Below, piece after piece: positions 1 to 13,315 of a stretch of 64,000 nucleotides of DNA. How positions within the stretch are numbered: the stretch's first letter is position 1; the number at the start of each line of letters is the position of its first letter. Made by a program: the position numbers and the translations under genes. The DNA is from Pyrenopolyporus hunteri (lineage: Eukaryota; Ascomycota; Sordariomycetes; Xylariales; Hypoxylaceae). The notes under the pieces are model-generated. The model searched no databases and was not told where the DNA came from. It saw only the letters and a program-made list of their open reading frames with translations. The stretch lies in NCBI GenBank assembly GCA_902806595.1, contig CADCXC010000003.1, positions 1,674,001-1,738,000 of the forward strand. Direction: 5' to 3'.

Positions 1-3000
1 CAAGAACAACCAATTAAAAATTAAGACGGCGCCTTAACGATAGCTAATACCCAAGGTACTTAGTTTATATATATATATACTTTACATACCACCGCATGAA
101 GTATCTACCTAGGTACCTAGGTACATGTACCTACGTATAATGCGTGGTCATTCTATGCGGAACTATGTACCTAGGTACCTATGTACCTAGGTACTTCCAT
201 ACATGTACACAACGGGCCGGATCGGCTTCCCCCAAACGCAGTGCACGGCTACACAGCAGCATGGCCCAGCAGAAGGACGTTAAAAAAGAGTGGCGCGCCA
301 TCAAATCCGAGCAATGCAGGTCGAAGTCTTATAGTATGGAATAGTTCAACAATTTATATTGGGGATTCATTTCTTTTTTTTTCTATTTTTACCAAATAGA
401 AATATATGAACTGGATATCCTGTAACAGCTATTGTTATATACTTCATTTATTATCATAGGTTGGTATTGATTTTTAATACTTAAAGTCCCTGAATACTTA
501 TTGTAATGAAGTGGGCCAGTTAGGTAAGGCATTTCAACGTTCTTCTGCTTGGCTCGGAAATACTTCTTCTCTACTCAGCCAATCAGGTACTTCGGAATGA
601 GTTCAGTTTCAGTCCGGAGCATGTCATTGGTCCAACCATGCCAAGTAAATCGCTGACATATGATAGGCAGTTTTATGCAACAACCGAGCTGCTTCTCCCT
701 ACTGATACTATATCATCGACCTCGTAACAATCTAGTTAGGAAACTCAGAGTACTTAAAGTTCCTAGGTATATCAAGGAATTTAGGAAGTTAATTACCTTA
801 GGAGAAAACTCATGTGATATCTGCAAAGTGGCGGGACGCCGTATTAGTTTAACTGCAGGCCGAGAGTTAAACATATGCTAATAATATCACATAACTGCAG
901 CGAGATGAAGCATTCCAATATATAGGTACCTACCTACCAGGTTATGTATACTTATCTTAGGCAGGCCATCACATGACATTAAAGGGGGTGGGGGGCATGA
1001 ATACTTTTCTGTAGCTACTACATTACGCAGTACAACAACAACCTAAAATATGAAGTTTCTGTAGCCTACCCGGGGCCGAGTGAGCAAAGACGGTCCACTT
1101 GACTCGGGACTGAACCTACAACTGAATTTGAGTTTTGCGGGGCATCCCGCTATCTTTATACGCCACTGAGAACAAGGATGGGGAGAAATAACCAAAACCG
1201 GGAACCAGAGACCTCGGAACTTTGTCCAGAAACAAGACCTATCGTCGTATCCGGGCATAGTGTTCCGAGGTGGCCGAAAATCTTCTGTCTCGCTCCCACT
1301 TCGCGACATTCACTCCTCCCAAGTCCTCCCAAGTGACACATCACGCAGGCGGTATGGCACCGATTTGCTTGGAACCGTTTGATCCAAGCAGAAAGAGCCT
1401 CAGAGGAGTGGCTATGGTCTACGGTGATTGGGATCACAATGTACGCCGTCAAAAACTATCTAAACGTCTGTGTGCATAAAACTCAACTCAAGCTTCCATT
1501 CTTTCAAACTCATATGCTACAGATGACTACGGTACATCTTTAAATACAGCCTCGTAAATCTTAAAGGCTTTGTATTAAGAGCCGTCAGGGTTGGTGTGTC
1601 GATCGAGCTTCTTCTCGACGAGGCTACGTGAAGCCCTATTTTAGGACAGCCACGCTGCATATGTATATATGGGGTACTCCCCCTGTCCAGCACGTGAGCC
1701 CCGGACCAGTGTGTCCGGTTGACGAAGCATCTAATCTACCGGTGAGCACGATAGTCCCTATTTTAAACCGAAAATCCGTGCCCCCATGGTTTGGCTTCGT
1801 TGCCACAGACCTCTGCTAGGAGTTCGTCATTCGGTATTAAGCTGCATTTCCCAAACAAATAGCAGAGCCCATTACGACCAATAGGACTTGATAGTTATTT
1901 TCGAACCTTGAGATCGGTTGGGATACCTACCTGATAGATCACATCTACCATGGAGACCCTCTCCTACTCATATCCTTTATCATTGTTGTTGAAAAGAGAT
2001 TGGCCGTTTAAAGCTTATTTAAAAAAAAGTTAGAAGAGATTTTACGGTGAATTTTCTACGTAGCATACCCTGATTTCTACTGGCTCTTTCACAACGGAGA
2101 ACCTACTTAGGCGTCCGGAGTATCTAATAGGACCGTGTATCGTAATTTCGATCGGAGCCTTATGGACTTATTACCTGGCTTTTGGGGGGGACGGTAGCCG
2201 TGTTATCCAAAATCGCATAATATCGCCAGGGGGGTTGTATTCGGGCTGACCTAATAGTTGTGATCGAGACGTGATCGTAGCATACCTCAGATAGGAGATC
2301 AGATCTCGGGCATCTACTCGATGGTGACAGTCGCGCTGCGGCCATCCTTCTGGCCCACCCCCTGGTCCTGCTCAGCGCCAACGAGCCCACAATAGAACGC
2401 TATCTGGAACCTGACCCTACCCCAACATAAAAACAAGACTTCTTAAAGCAAATTTCGTTCTCGTCACTGTAGAAGGGAAATAGGATAAGATTTGAGGGGT
2501 AGGTGAAAGAAAGTTTCGTTTAGTACGCAGCTGGAAACTTGGTTGGTGGTACTATCCATGCTTATACCGTTGCAGGGAAGGGGGGCTAATAAGCCGGGAG
2601 CTCGAACGGGAATCGATGGGTAGCAAAATCACGTCTATTACGTACCTGTGAGCTTTGAGACCCACGACTCGGCTTTACCTGTAACTTTTGGTCATACCAA
2701 ACAAGTTGTATATTTGTATACATGCAAAAATGCCTCCCCAGTCCCATTGGTCTCTCCTCCAGAAGCTTTCCTAAATTTTAGTACGTTCTTTACAGCAAAC
2801 TTGCCTCCGATTATCAATCTCCCGGCCTTAGTATCCTGCGGTATTAGTAACCAATGGGACCTAATGGCAGGCCACTAGCTTGTGCTGCTTTGAATGGGGT
2901 GAAGCAGCTGTGTCTGACTCGTACCTATTTGCTAGGAATGTTCACCTCCTCATCATTCACCTTTCGAATAGGCGACCTTCCTTTGACGAGCTCTGAGCTA

Positions 3001-3125
3001 CCGGTCGCCGGATAACAGATTCTCATCCCGCGACACATTGCTTATGTCCTGCATACCTCCACACGCTGACTCCGTCCTCGATCGGCAACTTGGGACTACG
3101 GGCCATACGAGGCGCCATAGCAAGT
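1..3125. other. Gene-free stretch with CCTAGGTACC-type repeats
   Basis: I find no convincing gene here. Open frames are under 100 codons, overlap on both strands and lack recognisable domains or splice-site context. The most structured part is about 103-198, where CTAGGTACCTAGGTAC-type palindromic words occur in two clusters, with another GGTACCTACC copy near 925. A G-rich run lies near 983-997. Base composition is ordinary, so this is not RIP-degraded DNA. Confidence 0.6.
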
Positions 3126-4238
3126 ATGGATTGCTCATCGACCTTCTTTAGTGATAGTATCCAGTATAACCGAAACGATGCAGTGGAACTCCTTGATGAT
3201 CGAGATATGAGTAAACGAGGCGACGATTATCGAAATGCGCCATCGAGCGCCGACCCGGACGAAATTTCCATCGATGCCCAACTAGCCCAGATTCATTCCC
3301 CAGATCCCTTACCAACAAACTCGACTAACGCAACCACTCCGGAAGAACCTGCAACTCGCCGTGACGAAAAGCAACCGGCCACATCGAATTTCAACTCACG
3401 CAAAGTTGATTCTCCCGGTTTATCAAACGGATCGTCGGAGACGCCCAAAACTCGCTCGTCGCAACGGACCGCAACGCCCGAGGACCCGGAGGCTTATCTA
3501 GAAGACAAGTTGAATGATGGACCCAAAACCACCAGCTTCCAGCCGTCGAACCAACCTACAAAAAGAACAAGGCAACAAAAACAGCAAGAAAGCAAAGACA
3601 CTGGTCAATCTGGGGAGAGAGTGAAGAGAACTAAGTTCCTGGAGAGGAACCGCGTGGCAGCCACGAAATGTCGACAAAAGAAGAAGGAATGGGTATCAGA
3701 CTTGGAAGAGACGAGGTTTGGCTTAGAGAGCCAACATAACCACCTCCAAATGGAGTATACCAGCTTAAAAAATGAAATCACCCAAATAAAGTCGCAACTT
3801 ATGGACCACGCTAGCTGCAATGACCCTAACATCGATAAATGGATCGAAAACGAGGCGAAGAGATTCGTCTTGGGAACAAGCGAAAGATACGACCAGATGC
3901 TAGCAGGCTTGAACACCGCACCTGGACGTATTAATCGCCAGGCAAGTATTGCTTCAGCTTCTGGGTATCCAGCAGTTCCGGACCCAGAACTCCCTTCAGC
4001 AACGCCGACACAACGCAGTAGTATTTCATTTCCTCCTGGGGATTGGGAGTCGCACTCACCAGTCTTCTACCGTTCGGATCTTGCGCCAAACATTTCCGAG
4101 ACCCCAGCTTTGGACCATACGGAAGAGCCCTATCCATTGGACGCCATCCCGAACACGATGTCCCCGAATCTTGCGGGCTTCGAAGATGTGTCTATAGCAA
4201 ACGGCGCATTCCAGGATTCGTCGATGCCTAAGGGTTGA
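3126..4238 (+). CDS. bZIP transcription factor, ATF/CREB (Atf1/AtfA-B) type
   Basis: Probable nuclear DNA-binding regulator of 370 residues in a single exon. The basic region starts near residue 165, with the core NRVAATKCRQKKK at about 175-187. A leucine-zipper/coiled-coil segment follows to about residue 230. Just after it comes DPNIDKWIENEAKRFV, a segment typical of fungal Atf-family bZIPs, which supports this subfamily over the Yap or Gcn4 types. The N-terminus is rich in Ser, Thr, Asp and Pro and looks disordered. I chose the ATG at 3126 because the open frame upstream of it contains no earlier ATG; an upstream exon is not excluded. Atf-type factors usually act in stress, sporulation or secondary-metabolism control, but which role applies here is inference. 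The gene lies about 1.6 kb from the RIP-degraded element and has no obvious partner gene. Confidence 0.85.
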   Translation: MDCSSTFFSDSIQYNRNDAVELLDDRDMSKRGDDYRNAPSSADPDEISIDAQLAQIHSPDPLPTNSTNATTPEEPATRRDEKQPATSNFNSRKVDSPGLSNGSSETPKTRSSQRTATPEDPEAYLEDKLNDGPKTTSFQPSNQPTKRTRQQKQQESKDTGQSGERVKRTKFLERNRVAATKCRQKKKEWVSDLEETRFGLESQHNHLQMEYTSLKNEITQIKSQLMDHASCNDPNIDKWIENEAKRFVLGTSERYDQMLAGLNTAPGRINRQASIASASGYPAVPDPELPSATPTQRSSISFPPGDWESHSPVFYRSDLAPNISETPALDHTEEPYPLDAIPNTMSPNLAGFEDVSIANGAFQDSSMPKG

Positions 4239-5833
4239 GATAAAGGTATCGGGAAGCTAAAGAAAACGGATATTGGAGCTACGATACTGTGCAGGCCTGT
4301 TGTTATAATTCTCGGGTCGAGTACCTCCGTCTCGACCCCAGTCTCATCAGGCCGCGGTTTCGGCCTCAAATTATGAAGATACCATTCCATCCATCTGGTA
4401 TATGGTAGGCTATAACCTAATACACACGGCGCCGTTAGGTCGCCGACTCGAAGGGACCCTATATAAGGAAGTTTGGAGTCAGTTTTGTTTTTCTTCCTTT
4501 GTTTTCCATGGGTTAGCAACGGCAAATAATGAGTGTGCGTTGAACTTTACGAGGGAAAATAGCGCCTAGTAGGTGATGTTTTGATGTATGTGTCTCACGG
4601 AGATGAAGCGCCGGGGACGGAATGAAAGGGAACGGAGGATACGTCCACAATACAGTCCGGGAGGATATCGGTTCAACCGCGAAATTCAAGACTGAATGAG
4701 AATATGATCCGCCTTGGAAAAATCCCCATCAACCGCAAGTATGCCACCTAGTCGTGATATGCGTACTTTTTAGTATTCACCGCGAGAATACATGGCGGGG
4801 GAATGTTGCGCCAGGCAATATGGCCGTATTGGAGAGGAGTTAAAAGGCCCAGGGAAATCTGTTGGGATCCCTAAGGCTGAAATAACTGGACTCATCCCTC
4901 TCGTACGATTTTCTGAACTCCTGACCCCCCTGGCTTACGGAGAGCCATCCACTCAGATCGAACATCGGAGTTTGCTCCGCGCGGCCCTTGCACACACACA
5001 ATATTGATAGCTCGGCCCTAACCCGTATAGAGGGCCATCGTCTCTTCCACTCAACCGAATGGAGTAGGAGACAACGGGCCATTGTAGTTTCAAGCATAGA
5101 CGGCTTGTAAGATCTCTGTCCAGAGTAGACATAAATGTAAGGGCCAACCGGGTTGCGCATAGCATCTATCGTTGTAGTTGAAGAGTGGACATACTCTCCC
5201 TATAACTCGGAGTTCCACGGCCTACATGCTTTGTCTCCTTGCGTGTTAAACGGGGGGCTTGGGCCGGGAGTTGACGTCCAGACATCAAGAGCCACAATCC
5301 AGATAACTTCATGGATTACCGCTAGAGTATTTGAGTGTGCATTTGAGCTATACGACACTTTATCCATCTCTTTTATAAATACTCAGACCAGAGGCCCGGT
5401 AGGCTTCGCATCGCGAGAACATAATTTCCCGGTCCTATAATTGGCGTCGTGTCATGATGCTCATTTTCAGAATGGGAACTTCGGAAAGGCAACTAGGCTG
5501 TGTCAATATGATCATATTTCAAAAAAGGGAAAGGAGAAATCAAAAAGGGGATATAGATGTGTGGCTATCGTGAGCCGTTCGTCAAGCACTAGTCTAAAGA
5601 GAAATCAAATCCTTAGGGGTTTTCACGCACTTGGAGTTGGCTCACCTATAAAACGAAACCACGCCGACGTGCTCCCACTCCATCTATAACGTCAGAGAAC
5701 CAAATGAATACCACTGATGACTTCACTACCTAATACCTTCATTTTCTAACAGCTGTCCAAGCAGTCCAGTCCAGGTGGGCCGTCCTAGCAGCGACCCCAG
5801 CCGTTCTTCCTCTCTCGTGTAATAATCCTACCT
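4239..5833. other. Intergenic, no gene seen
   Basis: This is the spacer between the bZIP gene and the degenerate LTR element. Open frames on both strands are short and show no domain or splice support. The longest antisense frame overlaps the 3' end of the bZIP gene and looks like a shadow of it. Composition is ordinary up to about 5830, where AT content rises abruptly at the LTR. Confidence 0.6.
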
Positions 5834-5980
5834 ATTATTGGGCAGAGTATCTTTTATTGGTTATATATGTTGTTATATTATGTAAGTATGTATATATATA
5901 ATTTATGGTTAGGATATTTATATCTATAAGGTGTCGGTTTATCGATATAAGGGGTGTTTTTATTTATATTTTTCGATATT
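5834..5980. repeat. Left terminal direct repeat (LTR)
   Basis: This copy is colinear without gaps with 12565-12711. Most differences are G-to-A or C-to-T. The outer half keeps the ancestral state (for example TTGGGCAGAGTATC, where the right copy has TTAAGTAAAATATT). The inner end is the mutated partner (TTTATTTATATTTTTCGATA, where the right copy has CCTATCTATATCCTCCGACA). Confidence 0.8.
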
Positions 5981-8900
5981 ATTCGTTTTTAAAATTATAA
6001 TATTTTTATTATTAAATAATATTTTTATTTTTTCGTAAAATATTTTTTAATATTTTTTTTATTATAATATTTAATTTAAATAAATATTTTTTAAAAATAT
6101 TTAATAAAAAAATTAATTCGAAATAATTTATTAATATAATATTATAAATATATTATTTTTTCGAAAATTTTAACTTATAAATTAATTTATTAATTTTTTT
6201 TATTATTTTAAAAAATTCGACGAATTATTATTTTAATTTTAAATTAAGTTTCGTTATTTTTAAAATATTATATTTTTTATATAATTTAAATAATATTTTA
6301 TTATTTTTTTTAAAATATATAAATTAATATTTTAAATTATAATATTTTTTTAATAATATAATTAATATTATAATTACGTCGTATATTTTAATTTAAAATT
6401 TTAATAAAAATTTTATTTTCGTATTAATATATTATATAATAATATTTAATATAAATTCGTATATAATTTTTATTAACGTTATTTTCGTTATAAAAAATTT
6501 TATTAAATTTATTTTAAATTATAATTAAAATAAATATCGATATTATTAAATTTTATTTTTAAATAAATATATAAAATATTTTAAGATTAATTTAATAAAT
6601 AAAATATATTTTTTCGATTATTTATCGATTTAAAAATAATATATTATAAAATATAAAAAGTTAATTTTATATTTTATTTATATATATTTTTAAAATTTAA
6701 ATAAAAATTTAAAATTTTAATTATTAATTATAATTTTAAATATTTTTTAATTAAAAAATAAAAATCGATTATAATATATAACGATTTATTATTTTATAAA
6801 TTAATTTATTATTTCGAAAATAATTTATATTATTTTATTAAATTTATCGATGATAATTTTAAATATATTAAATTTTTCATTTTATAAAAAATTTATTATA
6901 ATATTTAAAATTATAATATAAAAAAAATATAATAAATTCGTAATCGATTATATATTTCCGTAAAATTTATACGTTTTTTTTTTATAATTATATATTTTAA
7001 ATAATTTTTTAAATATTTTATAAATTTTTTATAATCGATTATAAATAATATTAATTATATTTATATTTTTTTAAATTTTATATAATTTTTATTGTAAATT
7101 ATTTAAAATATCGTTAAATAATAATTTTTTAAAATATATAATTTATTTTAAATATTCGATTTTTTTTATAAAAAGTTATTATATAAATAATATTATAAAT
7201 TTATTATATTATATATATTAAGTTTTATATTTATTTAAATTATATTTAAAATTATTTTTTATTTCGAATTTTTCGTATATTTTTATTTTATTTTTTATAA
7301 TAATATCGAATTAATTTATATAAAAATTATATTTTTTAATAATAAATAAATTATATTCGTATAATTTATATTTAAAATTATTAATTATAAAATCGGAAAT
7401 ATTTTTTTAAATAATATTTATATATAATTTTTAATTATAATTATTATTTTTTTTATTTAAAAATTTATTTAATTTATCGAAAATATTTATTTTTTTTATA
7501 TTTATATTTATAAATAATTTAAATAATATATTTAATATTATATAATTTTTTTTAATTTATATATTATAATAATATCGAATTTAATAATATATTTTAATAT
7601 TTAAATAAAACGTAAATTTTTATATTTATTTAAATCGAAAATAATTTTATAATTTATAAATATATAAATTTTTTATTAAATTATTATTATAAAATATTCC
7701 GTTTTTCGTAATATTTAAATTAAATCGAATATTTTTATTTTCGTTAATTAATAATTTTTTTTTACGTTATTTAATATATACGATAAAAATATAATCGAAT
7801 TTATAGCGGTTTTCGATAAAAATATTTCATTTTTAATTAAATTATTTAGTTTTTTTTTTATATAATATATATAAATATTAATATTATTTTTCGATATATC
7901 GAAATCGATATATAAAATTTGAATAAAATTAAAAAATATAAAATATTATATTATATTAACGTATTTTTTATCGTTTTAAATATTAATCGTTTTTTTTTCG
8001 TAAATATATTTATTAAAATATTTTTTGTTTATTTTTTACGATTATTTTTTTTTATTTTTTTATTTCGTCGTAAAAAATTAATTTTTTTTTAATAATTTTA
8101 TAAATTAAATATATTTAAATATATTAATTTATATATAATTTATAAAATTAATAAAAATTTTTAAATTTTTTAATATAATTAAAAATACGAGTTTCGAAAT
8201 AATCGTTAATTTTTTTTATTATAAATAATTTAAATAAATTTATTAATTATTCGAATATTATTACGTTTAAAAATTCGATAAACGATTTTAATAAATTAAT
8301 AAATATATTTTTTATTTTTAACGTTATAAAAATTTATAATAAATTTTATATATATTTTTTAATTATCGATAATAATATATATATATCGTTATAATAATAT
8401 TTTATTATTAAAATAAGTTTTAATATAATATTTATTTATTTTTATATATAAGTATTATTATTTTTATATTTTATTATTAAATAATTAAATATATATTATT
8501 TTTTAATAATTATAATCGTAAATATTTATTTTATAAACGAATATATTCGCTATTAATAATAAAATATTATTATATTTAAAATGGTAATATACGGTTTTTT
8601 TTAAATAATAACGAATATTATTTTTTATAATTTTATAAAATAAACGTTATTTAATATTATATTATTTAATATTTATATATTTATTATTATACGGCTTTTT
8701 TTTTTCGTTATATTTATATAATCCGGTATTTTTTTATATATAATAAATACGAATATCGAAAATAAAACCGATTTTTAATTTTTAAATATTTTATTTTATT
8801 TTATTAATTTATTAATCGTCGTATCGATAATTTTTTAATTTTTTTTATTAATAATATACGATCGATATTTTTTAGAAATATAATATTTTTAAATTAATTT

Positions 8901-11900
8901 AAAGTTAAATTTAAATAATTTTTTATATAAAATATTCGTGTATTTTTTATTTTAAAAAATATTTTCGAAATTTAATATAATATTTATTAATTTTTAGAAA
9001 ATGTCGGGGAATATTAAATTTTTATAAATTATTATATTTATCGAATATTTTTTCGAATTTTTTATATAGGTTAATATAAATTTCGTTAATATTTTTAAAA
9101 TTTATAAAAAATTTTCGAATAATTAATTCGATTATTCGATTATTAATAATTTAATATTTTCGTAATTTTTATTTTATCGATATAAAATATTTTATTAATA
9201 TATTTTTAAATAATTTTATATTTTAATTCGTATTATTTTATATAATAATTTTATTTATAATATTTATTATTAATAATACGAAATATAAAATTTAATTATT
9301 TTTCGATTCGAATATTAAATTTTAATCGAAATATATAACGTAGTTAATTTTCACGTATTAATATATTTATAATAAAATAATTTTTTTTTTTATAATTATA
9401 ATTTAAAATTTAATATATTATTTATTATTCGAAGTTATTAATATTAATATAACGATACGATAATTTTATATAATAGTTATTTTTTTCGATATAATAATAT
9501 TTATTTATTTAATATTTAATATATTTATATTTATTAATATATACGTTTATAAGTTTTATATTAATGTAATTTCGCGTATAAATATTATAACTATAAGTCG
9601 GTTATTTTATATATTTTTAAAATAAAATTAAATAATTATATATTTAAATATTAAATATTATTCGATCGTTATATTATATATAATTATAAATATCGTTTAT
9701 TTTTTAATTTTTATTTTAAAGTAATATTTTTATATTTATATACGATCGATTAATATTTTCGTATATTTAATATCGACGTATATATTTTTTTAATATTCGC
9801 GTTTTAATAACGATATAATAAAAAATTTTAAATATATTTTTAATTTATATACGAAATTTATATTAATATTTATTATCGAATTTATTTTCGATTATACGAT
9901 ATTAATATTAAATTTAATTTTTAATAAAAGTAAAAATAAATTAAAATTTCGTTATAATAAATCGATTATTTTTATTTTTTTATTATTTAATATTATAAAA
10001 ATTATTATTTTTTTATTTATATAATAAAATTTCGTAAAAATTATATCGTAATTAATTATAATATTAATTTAATTATTAACGTTTTATATTTTTTTATAAA
10101 AATTAAAATTTTTTTTTAATTTATTTTAATTTTATATAATTTTTTTTATATAAAAATTTTAAATATATCGAAATAAATTATTATAATCTTTAATATTTTA
10201 ATGGTATATTTCATAAATAAAAAACCGAAATATTAAAATTATTATATCGAAATTTATTATATTATTCGTATTATTATTTATTATCGAAAGTTCGAAATTT
10301 TTTAAAATTTTATTATATAATATAATTTAATTTTCGTATTTATTATTTAAATATTTTTTATATAAAATTTTTATTAATTTTTATCGTTACGTTAATTTTC
10401 GTAATAATATTTTTTAAATATATTATTTTTTTTATATTAATTATAATAAAATTAAATATAACTTTAATTAATTATATATATTCGAATTTAATATAATAAA
10501 CGACGATTTTATTAAAATTATTACGTATTTTATTTTTATTATATATTTTAATATTTTTAAAAATTTTATTTATATATTTATAAATGTTTTTTATTTTAAT
10601 TATATTTATTCGATTAATTATTTTAAAATATTTTATAATTTTATAAAAATAATTATTATTAATTATAATTTTATTATTATTAATTATTCCGTTATTAATT
10701 TTAATTATTATATTAAATTTATATTTAAAAATTTAATTAATGTTAATTTTATTATTAATTTTAATATATATTTTAATATAAAAATCGGTTTTAAATTAAA
10801 TTATAAAATTATAATCGAATTTAATTTTAATAATATTATAATTATTAATTAATTATATAATTTTATTAATTTTAATATTTAAAATTTAATAAAAATTATT
10901 ATTTATTATTAAATTATTAATTATTTTATTAAATTTTTCGAATTTTTATACGTAAAATTTATTCGTAATTATCGATTATATTAAAAAATTATTTAATATT
11001 TATATAATTATCGAATTTTTTTAATTATTTTTAAATACGATAATTAAAAGTTTCGAACGTTATTTTTAATTAATTTTTTATTAATTAATCGTAATTTTTC
11101 GCGTTTTTAATTATATTATTTATAAAAAAATAATTTTTTTTTTTTAAATTTATTAACGAAAATAAACGATTTCGTAAATTTTATATAATTAAATTTAATT
11201 ATTTTTTAAAACGATTAATTAATTTATTATATATATAATCGATGTTTTTTATAAATAAAACGTTTTTTTTTATTAAAGTTAATTTCGTTATTAATTAAAT
11301 TTATATTATATTTTATAAATATAAAAATTATATTATTTTTATTTATTATTTATTTTTTATAATAATTAATTTTTTTAAATAATTCGTAAATATATATATA
11401 TTTATAAATATATATTATTTTTTTAAAAGTATTATTTTAAAAAAATCGAAATCGAAATATTTTAGATTAAAAAATTTTATTTATTTTATTATTAATAAAT
11501 TTATATTTAAAACGTAAATATTCGATATTTTTTCGATATTTTAATTATTTTATTATATTATTTATTATAAAATTTAAACGATAATTTAAATTATAATTTT
11601 AATAATTAAATTATTATTAAAATTATATTATTTTTATATATTCGAAAGGTTAATTTAATCGATAAATTTTATATTAAATATAATATAGTTTTATAATTTT
11701 ATAATCGTTTTAAAAATTTCGATTAAATTTTTATTTTTTAATATTTAAAATAATAATTAATATTTTAACCGTATTAATATATAAAGTTATAATATAAAAT
11801 CGATTCGTAATTTATTAAATAATTTTTTTAATTCGAAATACTTTAAATTTAATACATTTATATTTTTTTTAAAATAAAAATTAAATATAAAATCTTATTT

Positions 11901-12564
11901 TATTAATGTTTTTTTTACATTTAATATATTATTTTTCGAAAAAATTAAAAATATTTTTAAAATTTAACGAATATAAAACGTTCGTAACTTATTATTAAAT
12001 TTTTAATAATTTATAAAATATAATAATTCGAAATGTAATAATTTTAATAAAATAAATAATAATAATTCGATTAATTTTATCGTAATTATTAATATTTTTT
12101 TTCGAAGGATTTTTATTTATTATAATAAGGTTTTAAAAAAAGTAATTTTTTTAAATTTATAATTAATCGTTTTTATAATTTAAAAATTTTTTTTCGTTAA
12201 TTTTTAAAAAATAAACGAAAATTTATTTTTTTATTTATTTATTTAACGAAATAAATTAAATTATCGAAGTTTAAAATTTTTTAATTTATTAATAATAATA
12301 TTATTTAAATAAAAATAAAATTTTATAATTTTATTAAATATAATATTAAATGTTTTATTTATTCGAATTATAAAAATTATTTAATATAAAAAATCGTTAT
12401 TATTTTTTAATAAAAATAAAAAAAATTTAAAAAAAAAATTAAAAAATAATTAATTAATATTCGAATTTTTCGTTTTAATAATAAAAAATAATATTTATTT
12501 TTTTAAATTATCGATATTTAATTTTATATTAAAAATTTTAATTTTTTAATAAAAAAATATTATT

Positions 12565-12711
12565 ATTATTAAGTAAAATATTTTTTATTAATTATATATA
12601 TTATTATATTATATAAGTATATATATATATAATTTATAGTTGGGGTATTTATGTTTATGGGGTGTCGGTTTATCGATATAGGGGGTGTCCCTATCTATAT
12701 CCTCCGACACC
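12565..12711. repeat. Right terminal direct repeat (LTR)
   Basis: Second 147-bp copy. Its inner (left) half is RIP-mutated, while its outer (right) half from about 12640 keeps C and G in all contexts, including GGTGTCGGTTTATCGATATA, which is shared with the left copy. The homology stops at 12711, immediately before TGGGCAGAT. Confidence 0.8.
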
Positions 12712-13315
12712 TGGGCAGATACGACCTTTATAAATGTATCGTGATTAAAGGCCAAAAAGTTGGGGTGAATCAAGCCAAAAATGGCTAGAGTGTCGCTTTT
12801 GTATGGATGTGCCACATAAGATCGACGTCATGTTCCCAGTTGCCTCCTGTGGTGGGTTCTTCTCACGCCGGCGGCCACTACTACATAGGGTGGTACCTCA
12901 TATGCCCTATATTTGCTTTGCTTGGATTACATACTGGCTCCTGGGTCCGTCCGGGACTGGTAAGTGTTTTTCCGCTTCCGAGCCCGTTGTCCAACCGTGG
13001 GCGATTATAGTAGAGACTTGAAGGGGTTCTAGGGCATAATATACCAGGGTACTACTAGTCGACGGCGGGTGGCGAAAAGCATGGACAACATACTCTCCAG
13101 AACATACCTCGTAGTATTGGAACTATATATAAGCGTGTAGTGATTGTAGGAAATATACGTTGTTAGGAAACGCGTTCATATCTTACGTCGGGAATAGATG
13201 GTATATATCACTTATAGTTAGGTAGTTAACAAAGGCTTCGTAAGTGCCTCAAATAATATACAGCCAAATATGCGGGAATATTGGGCATCTTGCCTTCTTG
13301 CAGTGAACTGTGCTG
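12712..13315. other. Intergenic between LTR element and uL4m, no gene seen
   Basis: Normal-composition DNA downstream of uL4m, probably including its 3' untranslated region. Two overlapping short plus-strand frames near 12803-13021 have no family resemblance. Confidence 0.55.

Larger units (their letters stand above)
5834..12711. mobile_element. RIP-degenerated LTR retrotransposon
   Basis: A 6.9-kb AT-rich block is bounded by two colinear 147-bp direct repeats (5834-5980 and 12565-12711). The interior is almost pure A/T. The remaining C and G are nearly all in CG dinucleotides, and no long reading frame survives on either strand. Matching direct repeats, element-like length and transition-type decay together indicate an LTR retrotransposon destroyed by RIP. 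Superfamily and orientation cannot be told, since no gag or pol residues are readable. I could not find a convincing target-site duplication. A possible TG start lies slightly outside the left repeat at 5818, and a CCGACA end lies at 12704-12709. The uL4m gene ends only about 600 bp to the right. Confidence 0.75.

Noticed and set aside
5981..12564. CRISPR array or centromere as explanation of the AT-rich block
   Set aside because: No regular repeat-spacer pattern. Flanking LTRs and transition-type differences explain the block as a mutated transposon.
5812..12716. Target-site duplication flanking the LTR element, including a shared TGGGCAGA word
   Set aside because: The left TGGGCAGA lies inside the repeat alignment itself (it matches TAAGTAAA in the right copy), so it is not a duplication of the insertion site.
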